From: an uncultured Sutterella sp.
GTDB taxonomy: Bacteria; Pseudomonadota; Gammaproteobacteria; Burkholderiales; Burkholderiaceae_F
Assembly (NCBI GenBank): GCA_900754475.1
Contig: CAAECY010000028.1
Location: 1 to 13,851 of the forward strand
Direction: 5' to 3'
Length of the DNA stretch: 13,851 nucleotides
Shown: one piece after another, positions 6,931-12,194 of the stretch
Numbering within the stretch: the stretch's first letter is position 1
Layout of the letters: the number at the start of each line of letters is the position of its first letter
Translations under genes and position numbers: made by a program
Notes under the pieces: model-generated
Told to the model about the DNA's origin: nothing
What the model saw: the letters and a program-made list of their open reading frames with translations, nothing else
Databases searched by the model: none

Positions 6931-7967
6931 CACTCATCCTCCCCGGGACGGCTTTCTTTCATGCCGAAAATCCGCATCGCGAGCGCGTCGCAGGCGGCGC
7001 GGTCGGTGGCGGAAAGCTTGTTTAAAAACGCGAGTTGCAGCCCCGCGCGGAAGGACGCGTGCGCGACCCCGAGACGGGCGGCGAAGATGAGCGTTCGCAC
7101 CGAAATCGTGTCGGAGATCTTCCCCGCGTCGAAGGCTTTGCGCACCTGCGCCGCGAAGTCGACGAGGCGCCCGGCCTCTTCGTTCGTGACGACCGTCGAG
7201 CGCTCGAGAATCTTGATTTCGTCCTTGCGCGCCATATAGCCCTTCTGAAGCACGAGTCCGAAGCGGTCGAAGTTGGCGGCGTTCTGTAGTACGGTCCCCT
7301 GATAGAGGCCCGTCTCGTCCCCGGTGCCGTTCGTGTTGCCCGTGGCGAAAAACCGAAAATCGGGGTGCGGTCGCACGACCCGCATGTCGGCGGGCGCTTC
7401 CTTGATCATGAGGGGCTTGCCTTCGAGCATCGCCTGATAGACCCCGAGCACGTTCGGAAGCCCGAAATCGTACTCGTCCGCGAGGTAGGCCCAACCGTAC
7501 TTCATGGCGGTCGGGAGCGGCCCGTACTCGAACACCGTGCTCCCGTCCTTTACCGTCCACTGTCCGACGATCTGCGACTCTTCGGTGTTCGACGTATGCT
7601 GCACGCGCACGAGCGGTCGGCGCGTTCGGGCGCAGATCTGCTCGACCATCTCGGTTTTCCCGACGCCTTTGTGCCCCCAGATATAAACGGGGATCCCCAT
7701 CTCCACGGCGGAAAGCACGTACTTCAGTTCCTGCACGTTCCAGACGTAGTCCTCGCGCACGTCGGGCACGAGGTCGAAGTCTTCGGCCGCAGGGCGACAC
7801 ACCGTGATCGGAATGGGACGACGCCCGCACGTGGAGCGCGCGAGGTTGCCGCGCAGCCCGAAGACTTCGTGCAGATAGGCTTGCGTCGCAAAGCCCGAAC
7901 TCCCCCGCTCGGCCTCGGAGCGAAGCGCGGGGCCGTCGGGCGACTCGGAGCGTGAAGATTCAGTCAT
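6930..7967 (-). CDS. CobS/MoxR-type AAA+ ATPase
   Basis: A 345-residue ATPase of the CobS-like (AAA_5/MoxR) group. Walker A GHKGVGKT is at 98-105, Walker B AYLADEYD at 160-167 (D164, E165), sensor 1 FATGNTNG at 207-214, an NFDRF arginine-finger segment at 232-236 and sensor 2 SVRT at 289-292. RVQHTSNTEESQIVGQW and LYQGTVLQNA are further CobS-family landmarks. In cobaltochelatase CobS pairs with CobT to drive CobN, but no CobN or cobalamin gene is present. The CobT-like vWA partner is encoded 1.3 kb upstream with an NYN gene between. I therefore infer a MoxR-vWA remodelling role. ATG 7967 has GAGAG 6-7 nt upstream. It has its own candidate promoter at 8051-8079 and is coupled to the next gene by TGATG. 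Confidence 0.9.
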   Translation of the reverse strand: MTESSRSESPDGPALRSEAERGSSGFATQAYLHEVFGLRGNLARSTCGRRPIPITVCRPAAEDFDLVPDVREDYVWNVQELKYVLSAVEMGIPVYIWGHKGVGKTEMVEQICARTRRPLVRVQHTSNTEESQIVGQWTVKDGSTVFEYGPLPTAMKYGWAYLADEYDFGLPNVLGVYQAMLEGKPLMIKEAPADMRVVRPHPDFRFFATGNTNGTGDETGLYQGTVLQNAANFDRFGLVLQKGYMARKDEIKILERSTVVTNEEAGRLVDFAAQVRKAFDAGKISDTISVRTLIFAARLGVAHASFRAGLQLAFLNKLSATDRAACDALAMRIFGMKESRPGEDE

Positions 7968-8050
7968 GTAAAGCTCTCGGAACAGTGCCGGTTTTCCGTG
8001 CTCGAGCGAGGTTGAGAGCCGCCCGAACCGGGAAGATGACGTTGGAACTC

Positions 8051-8079
8051 ATTATCGTACCCGAGGTCGCAGCTGTTAC
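8051..8079 (-). promoter_or_regulatory. Candidate sigma70 promoter of the CobS-like gene
   Basis: On the - strand GTAACA (8079-8074) and GATAAT (8056-8051) are separated by exactly 17 bp, matching consensus 4/6 and 5/6. The -35 box overlaps the TAA of the NYN gene. It predicts a leader of about 75 nt before ATG 7967 and would let the ATPase-adaptor-GNAT genes be expressed independently of the vWA-NYN genes. Confidence 0.5.
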
Positions 8080-9182
8080 GGAGCGAACGGCAACAACGGC
8101 ACCTGCTCGGACGCGGGCAACAGCAGCCGCGAAGCGGGCCGCGGCAAAGCGAGCCGAGGAAGGGGAGCGGGCAACGCCGGGAGCGCAGCGGCCCGGAACT
8201 TCGTTACCTTCGGTTCGGACTCGGGACGGACTCGAAAGTGAAAGTGCCCGTTCCCGATGCGCCATTCGAAGATCTTCGGATGTCTGCGCACGATCGCTGC
8301 GAGCCTCCTCGACTTCGTGCGTTTTCCCCAATGGAAGCCGAGCGCTTCGGCAAAGAGTGCCACATCGGTGCCGCGCGTAAAACCGGCCTTGTCATGAAAG
8401 TGCCGGTTGATGGCTTTCAGCAGCCGCACGTCGTCCTCTGCGTTGAGCGGCGTCACGCCGAGCGTCGCAGGCTCGTCGGCTTTCTTCGTTGCGGTTGCGG
8501 GAGTTTCAGGCGTTGCGAACACCGGAGACGCCTCGGGCTTTTCCGACACTTGGCTGACCTTGGGGGCTTGGGGGACTTTCGCGGCTTTGACGGCTTTTGC
8601 GGCTTTGGGTGCGACAGGCTGAACTGCTTCGTCCGCCCGCGCCTCCTCGGGGAACTCGCTGAAGACCGCGCAGCTCTTCCGGTAGCCGACGGGCGTCTGC
8701 GTTTTGCCGAAGCCCACGTAGCGCACGCCGCGCTCGCGCAACCGCTGTGCGAGCGGCATGAAGTCCGAATCGCTCGAAACGACGACGATCTCCCCGAATC
8801 CTTCGGCCGCGAGCTCGATCGCGTCGATCACGATCGCAAAGTCCGTGGCGTTTTTGCCGGCCACGGCCGAGAGCTGCTGGATTTCGCGCAGGCCCTGCCG
8901 CAGACACACCGCGTGCCAGCCCGAAGAAAGCGCGGTTTTGCGCCAGTCGCCGTAGACGCGTCGCACTTCGACGTCGTCCCAGGCGTCGCCCAACCGCTCG
9001 ACCACAAAGTCGAGCGCTTTCGGAGAGACGTTCTCGGCGTCGACGAGAAGCGCCGTGCGGGTGCCGGACCGCGCAACGGCATGGAGCCGCGAAGGCTCGT
9101 CGCGCACCGAGGATGAGCCTCGATCATCGCCCTCCGCCCTCAGGCATCGGCGGATCCAATTGAAAAGTCGAAAACGCAACAT
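8076..9182 (-). CDS. LabA-like NYN (PIN-like) putative ribonuclease with C-terminal winged-helix-like region
   Basis: A 368-residue protein. Residues about 42-178 form a LabA/DUF88-type NYN domain: TALLVDAENVS (43-53), RRVYGDW (74-80), GKNATDFAIVIDAIEL (109-124) and VVVSSDSDFMPLAQRLRERG (133-152). The conserved acids D48, D114, D138 and D140 needed for metal-dependent RNA cleavage in this fold are present. A 9-nt-encoded Lys/Ala/Pro linker (190-213) leads to a region at about 249-318 (DDVRLLKAINRHF ... FEWRIGNGHFHFRV) that resembles an OST-HTH/LOTUS-like winged helix. The last 40 residues are Ala/Leu/Pro-rich. It sits 75 bp after the vWA gene and 108 bp before the ATPase gene. The start is uncertain: ATG 9182 has only a weak GGTAG, while ATG 9233 has GGGAG too close. 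RNA as the target is inferred from the family. Confidence 0.85.
   Translation of the reverse strand: MLRFRLFNWIRRCLRAEGDDRGSSSVRDEPSRLHAVARSGTRTALLVDAENVSPKALDFVVERLGDAWDDVEVRRVYGDWRKTALSSGWHAVCLRQGLREIQQLSAVAGKNATDFAIVIDAIELAAEGFGEIVVVSSDSDFMPLAQRLRERGVRYVGFGKTQTPVGYRKSCAVFSEFPEEARADEAVQPVAPKAAKAVKAAKVPQAPKVSQVSEKPEASPVFATPETPATATKKADEPATLGVTPLNAEDDVRLLKAINRHFHDKAGFTRGTDVALFAEALGFHWGKRTKSRRLAAIVRRHPKIFEWRIGNGHFHFRVRPESEPKVTKFRAAALPALPAPLPRLALPRPASRLLLPASEQVPLLPFAP
8547..8609. repeat. 9-nt-period repeat inside the NYN gene
   Basis: Seven 9-nt units (+ strand GGCTTTGGG, GGCTTTTGC, GGCTTTGAC, GACTTTCGC, GGCTTGGGG, GACCTTGGG, CACTTGGCT, from right to left) encode the linker between the NYN domain and the winged-helix region. 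On the - strand each unit carries AAAGCC or AAGGTC. Confidence 0.65.
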
Positions 9183-9257
9183 CGCACTACCGGAAAGAAG
9201 ATGAGGAAAAGTGACACAAAGTCTATCCCGCATCTCTCCCGGGTATTGCGGTCCCCC

Positions 9258-11534
9258 TCAGTGCCCCAAAATGAGCGCGTGGAGTTCCCGCACGACCGTG
9301 CCCGGCAGGTCTTCGAGCCTGTGAATGACGACGTGCTTCGGGTAGAAGCGCTCGACCGCCTCGGACATGATCCCGAGCCCGATCGCATCGATCCCGCGCC
9401 GGGGAAGACTTGCCGTCACGGCCGCAAGGTGCGCTTCCTGGTCGGCGAGCCACCCTTCCGCCGCGGGTTCGCCGTCCGAGAGCACGATCAAAATGCGACG
9501 CCCCTCGGGACGAAGCGCAAGGCGCGCGGCCGCCCGCTCGACGCACTCGCCGTCGACGTTGTTGCGCATGCGCGAGACGGGGAAGGTCAAAAGCGACGCA
9601 AGGCGCTCGCGCGCGGGTGCGTCCCACCGGTCTTCGAACCGTTTGAAGAGCGGCATGTAAAGGGGCTCGAACCGACTCCAGCGCTCCCAGTCGAGCGGTG
9701 CGGACGCGATTTTGAGCGTCGTAAAGCCCGCCACCTCGAAGGGGACGCCGAGGCGCGCAAGCACCGTTGAGAGCGCATAGGCCGAAACCGCGGCAAGGCG
9801 CATGGGGGCGCCCGCCATCGAGCCCGAGCAGTCGATGAGAAGCGAAACCGCCGCGTGGGTGACGAGCGCGGGCTCGCGCTTTTCAAAGACCCGCACGTCG
9901 CCCGACGCGAGACGATAAAGGGCCGAGGCCCGGAGTTTTCCGCTTCGGCAACCGGGCGTCACGTGAGAGAGCTTTCGGGCGGCAAAGGCGCGCTCGAGGT
10001 TTTTCTGAATCGTTCCCGTCATCGAGGCGGTGAGCTCTTCGATTTGCGCGACGGGCGCGTCCCCGCGCACCCGCACGAGCTCCGAGCGATCGTCGTCCGT
10101 CGAATAGACGCGATAGACGGCACGCGCCAGGGCCGCTTCCGCCACCCGAGGAAGAAGGCGCGCCGCGATCCGCTCGAATACGTCGTCGGTCGCGTCCATT
10201 GCGCCAAAGGACCGCAGGACTTCCGTCGCCCCGGGAAGAGGAGCCGCGTCCGAATTGTTCCGGTCGTCCGAATCTTTCGAATCGTCCCGCTCGTCGGCAT
10301 CGAGCCCCGAGTCAGTGTCAATGTCAGAGTCGGCACCGAAGTCGAGTGCGGACTCAGAGCCCCCGCGCCCGTGCGGTGCGCGGGCGGCATTCGAGAGGGC
10401 CTCGGCGACGTTTCCTACGCCATTTTGGTCTTCTTCGTCCTCTTTTTCGCCCTGTTCGTCTTCATCGCCTGCTTCGGGTTCTCCGCTCCCGGAAGCCCCG
10501 TCGCCTGCGCCTTCGTCCTCACCGTCTTCCTTGTTGTCGGTCTCTTCGGAATTCGAACGCTCGTCTTCGTCGTCGCTCTCGGACCGATGTCCGGAAGCGC
10601 CGTCGGAGGCCTCGTCCGAGTCTTCATCCTCGTCTTCATCCGAATGTTCATCCGAGTTTTCTTCCGACTCCTCTTGCGACCCGTCGTCCGTCCCCTCGCC
10701 GGCATCTTCCGCCCGTTCGTCGCCCGAGCCCGTACCCTCTTCCTCGTCCGTCCGCGATTCCGCTTCGAAATCCTCGGAATCCTCGGAGTTGTTCTCGCTC
10801 AGAAGCCCCGCCAGCACCACGGCAAGCCGTGCCGCGTCTTCCGTGGAGGTGAGACCGTCAAAGGCCTCGGGGAGCGTCTCGCCCTCAAAGCGCTGCGCGT
10901 AGGCGCATTGGAGGTGCTTGCGAAGCGCAGAAGGATCGAACCCTTCCTCTTCGGATAGGAGGTCATCGTCCGCGTCGACGACGGTCGTTCGGCGCTCATC
11001 GAGCTGCGCCTCGGCAAGGGTTTCAAAGAGCGCATCCCCGACCGCCGCCCGAACGGCGCACGCGAAGTCCGCAGCTTCCCGTTCCGCCCCGACCGCGCCC
11101 GCGAAGAGTCGCTCGTAATAGCGTTCGAGGTTGTAGGTGGAGCCCGGGAAACGCTCCTGCATGAGGCGCTCCGTTCGGGCGTCTTCAAGCGCGCGAAAGA
11201 TGCGGGCCGCAACGGGGTCGCGCGTCAGGTGCTGCACCGCTTCCGTGCGGCGCGTAAAGAGCGCACGGGCGGCCGCGCGGTCGATGTGCCCCTGAAAGAC
11301 TTCAAGCACCGCCTCGTCGACGGTGTCGGGCAGAAGCGGGAGCGTCACGGCCGTCGGCCGACCTTCGCCGTCGAATTGCGTCTCAACCGACGTGCCGCGA
11401 AAGCGCACGACAAGCCCCCGCCCGACGAGGAGCTGCAGCAGGGGCTCCGCGAGGCGGCGCAACGCATTGACTTCCACGGGCGCACCCGCGTGCGGCAAAG
11501 CGTCAAAAAGAGAAGAGGAAGATGCGGTGACCAT
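9258..11534 (-). CDS. CobT-like vWA protein with long acidic linker
   Basis: A 758-residue protein. The N-terminal CobT-like helical region (about 20-235) includes ARIFRALEDARTERLM (110-125), matching the CobT segment that precedes its acidic linker. Residues about 246-370 are an extreme Asp/Glu/Ser tract, as in CobT but longer. The C-terminal vWA domain (about 560-755) has an intact MIDAS: DCSGSM at 568-573, GFTT at 603-606 and SDGE at 686-689, plus NNVDGE (658-663), the equivalent of the CobT NIDGE motif. With the CobS-like ATPase it makes a plausible vWA-MoxR complex; no cobaltochelatase CobN is nearby. ATG 11534 has only GCGGA immediately upstream, so initiation may be weak. No clear promoter is visible; read-through from the preceding sRNA-like unit is possible. 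Confidence 0.88.
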   Translation of the reverse strand: MVTASSSSLFDALPHAGAPVEVNALRRLAEPLLQLLVGRGLVVRFRGTSVETQFDGEGRPTAVTLPLLPDTVDEAVLEVFQGHIDRAAARALFTRRTEAVQHLTRDPVAARIFRALEDARTERLMQERFPGSTYNLERYYERLFAGAVGAEREAADFACAVRAAVGDALFETLAEAQLDERRTTVVDADDDLLSEEEGFDPSALRKHLQCAYAQRFEGETLPEAFDGLTSTEDAARLAVVLAGLLSENNSEDSEDFEAESRTDEEEGTGSGDERAEDAGEGTDDGSQEESEENSDEHSDEDEDEDSDEASDGASGHRSESDDEDERSNSEETDNKEDGEDEGAGDGASGSGEPEAGDEDEQGEKEDEEDQNGVGNVAEALSNAARAPHGRGGSESALDFGADSDIDTDSGLDADERDDSKDSDDRNNSDAAPLPGATEVLRSFGAMDATDDVFERIAARLLPRVAEAALARAVYRVYSTDDDRSELVRVRGDAPVAQIEELTASMTGTIQKNLERAFAARKLSHVTPGCRSGKLRASALYRLASGDVRVFEKREPALVTHAAVSLLIDCSGSMAGAPMRLAAVSAYALSTVLARLGVPFEVAGFTTLKIASAPLDWERWSRFEPLYMPLFKRFEDRWDAPARERLASLLTFPVSRMRNNVDGECVERAAARLALRPEGRRILIVLSDGEPAAEGWLADQEAHLAAVTASLPRRGIDAIGLGIMSEAVERFYPKHVVIHRLEDLPGTVVRELHALILGH

Positions 11535-11540
11535 TCCGCA

Positions 11541-11616
11541 AGCTTATCGGAACGGAGGGAAGACGTAGAGGGAAAAGGTGGACGGAAGAGGAAGGAGGAA
11601 GACTCGGATGAAGGAA
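11541..11616. other. Polypurine/polypyrimidine tract upstream of the vWA gene
   Basis: About 75 bp between the second hairpin and the vWA start are strongly purine-rich on the + strand (GAGGGAAAAGGTGGACGG, GGAAGAGGAAGGAGGAAGA), so the - strand transcript would carry a C/U-rich leader. No ORF or clear promoter is visible in it. The pyrimidine run directly after the hairpin may stand in for a U-tract. Confidence 0.6.
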
Positions 11617-11645
11617 GGGCCGGCAACCTCATCGATTGCCGGCCC
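11609..11645 (-). terminator. Hairpin ending the second sRNA-like unit
   Basis: On the - strand GGGCCGGCAA pairs perfectly with TTGCCGGCCC (10 bp, 9-nt loop), followed by TTCCTTC. The stem is strong but the tail is only C/U-rich, so termination may be partial and allow read-through toward the vWA gene 75 bp away. Confidence 0.7.
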
Positions 11646-11782
11646 CGTCGGAGACCCCGAAAAACAACACGGGCGGAAGGAGAACCGCGACCCCCGAGCA
11701 TTACCCCGGTCCCGAAGGTCGCCCCGCGCGAGCCTGTTGGGCGAACCGCAACGGCTTTGTGCGAGCACATGTCGTCTTCGTT
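11609..11782 (-). ncRNA. Candidate Fur-regulated sRNA, copy 2
   Basis: A predicted transcript of about 170 nt starting near 11782, 7-8 nt after the -10 box, and ending at the 11645-11617 hairpin. There is no convincing ORF: the ATG overlapping the -10 lies upstream of the start site, and later ATGs lack ribosome binding sites. Three blocks are shared with copy 1 in the same order: GCACAAAG (11762-11755, about +20), TCTCCT (11683-11678) and GTTGTTTTTCGGGGTCTC (11668-11651), the last just 5' of the terminator stem. The intervening sequence has diverged. The U-rich GUUGUUUUU would suit Hfq binding, and UCUCCU is complementary to Shine-Dalgarno sequences. The role is inferred by analogy with RyhB/PrrF/NrrF-type iron-sparing sRNAs. 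I recognise no named family. Confidence 0.6.
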
Positions 11783-11789
11783 AAGAAGC

Positions 11790-11839
11790 ATTATGCCGTA
11801 GTTTCGCCTTAAATGCAAGTGGTTCTCATTTGCATTTAA
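11790..11839 (-). promoter_or_regulatory. Fur-box-like operator and promoter of sRNA copy 2
   Basis: On the - strand TTGCAT (11818-11813) and CATAAT (11795-11790) are spaced by 17 bp. The -35 lies inside a Fur-box-like element, 11831-11811 (AAATGAGAA followed by CCACTTGCATTT). This is embedded in a larger perfect dyad of TTAAATGCAA and TTGCATTTAA (11839-11809, 11-nt centre). Such an overlap predicts repression when Fur is loaded with iron. No divergent gene is present, so the site can only serve the short - strand transcript. Confidence 0.65.
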
Positions 11840-11906
11840 AGAAAAGCGGCATGCACCCGCACACCGCAACCGAAGTGCCGACATCGCACCGACGCGCAGA
11901 ACGTAA

Positions 11907-12070
11907 GAAAAAGGCCGACGACACCAAGCTGTCGTCGGCCTTTTTGGAGAGACCCCGAAAAACAACGAGCGCAGGAGATACGCCGGCCGTGGACTGTTTT
12001 CCCGTCAGTCCGGGCCATCCGCCGGAGCCGACCCCTTTGGCTCCTTTGTGCGGCGGTGTTGTTTCCCGTT
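11907..12070 (-). ncRNA. Candidate Fur-regulated sRNA, copy 1
   Basis: A predicted transcript of about 164 nt starting near 12070 and ending at the U-tract of the 11945-11908 terminator. The conserved blocks are GCACAAAG (12051-12044, about +19), TCTCCT (11978-11973) and GTTGTTTTTCGGGGTCTC (11966-11949), 3 nt before the terminator stem. Between the first two blocks it can fold into hairpins: GGAGCC with GGCTCC, enclosed by CCGCC with GGCGG so that the GCACAAA block is left unpaired as a bulge, then GGACTG with CAGTCC. An open frame crosses the region, but its ATG (12079) lies inside the -10 box, upstream of the predicted start, so it was not annotated as a CDS. Expression, Fur dependence and targets are predictions. 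Confidence 0.62.
11908..11945 (-). terminator. Strong bidirectional intrinsic terminator of sRNA copy 1
   Basis: A 16-bp perfect stem counting the A and T runs (AAAAAGGCCGACGACA against TGTCGTCGGCCTTTTT) has a 6-nt loop. The - strand tail is TTTTTCTTACG. The + strand tail is also T-rich, so it could terminate either way. It lies 68 bp upstream of the copy 2 operator, insulating the two units. Confidence 0.9.
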
Positions 12071-12076
12071 GAGTTC

Positions 12077-12132
12077 ATTATGCACAACAGCCCCGACAAA
12101 TGCAAGTCATTCTCATTTCGAAATGTAAGAAT
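12077..12132 (-). promoter_or_regulatory. Fur-box-like operator and promoter of sRNA copy 1
   Basis: On the - strand TTGCAT (12105-12100) and CATAAT (12082-12077) are spaced by 17 bp, identical in sequence and geometry to copy 2. The Fur-like element is AAATGAGAATGACTTGCATT plus T (12118-12098), with half sites AAATGAGAAT and ACTTGCATTT. A second, partly overlapping dyad (12109-12132) centres on the perfect palindrome CATTTCGAAATG with flanking ATTCT and AGAAT, suggesting that two Fur dimers, or Fur plus another regulator, could bind. Confidence 0.65.
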
Positions 12133-12159
12133 CGTTTCGCACGCCTCACATCTCGAGAA

Positions 12160-12173
12160 CCTCGGGGTCGAGG
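12160..12173 (-). terminator. Weak hairpin after the transposase-like gene
   Basis: On the - strand CCTCG-ACCC-CGAGG is followed by TTCTC, 22-35 bp after the stop of the 12195-13673 gene. The stem is only 5 bp and the tail is short, so this is a tentative terminator. Confidence 0.3.
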
Positions 12174-12194
12174 AGACGGGTCGGGGTCCGGCGC

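Noticed and set aside
9183..9257. Promoter between the vWA and NYN genes
   Set aside because: No -10/-35 pair with acceptable spacing was seen in the 75-bp gap; the genes are more likely co-transcribed.
10415..10800. Acidic repeat stretch as a tandem DNA repeat
   Set aside because: The Asp/Glu/Ser run of the vWA protein gives codon-level low complexity but no fixed unit length, and CobT proteins normally carry such a linker.
6930..11534. Cobaltochelatase (cobS/cobT) for cobalamin synthesis
   Set aside because: No cobN or other cob gene is in the window and the genes are interleaved with an NYN nuclease. The family resemblance alone does not support that function.
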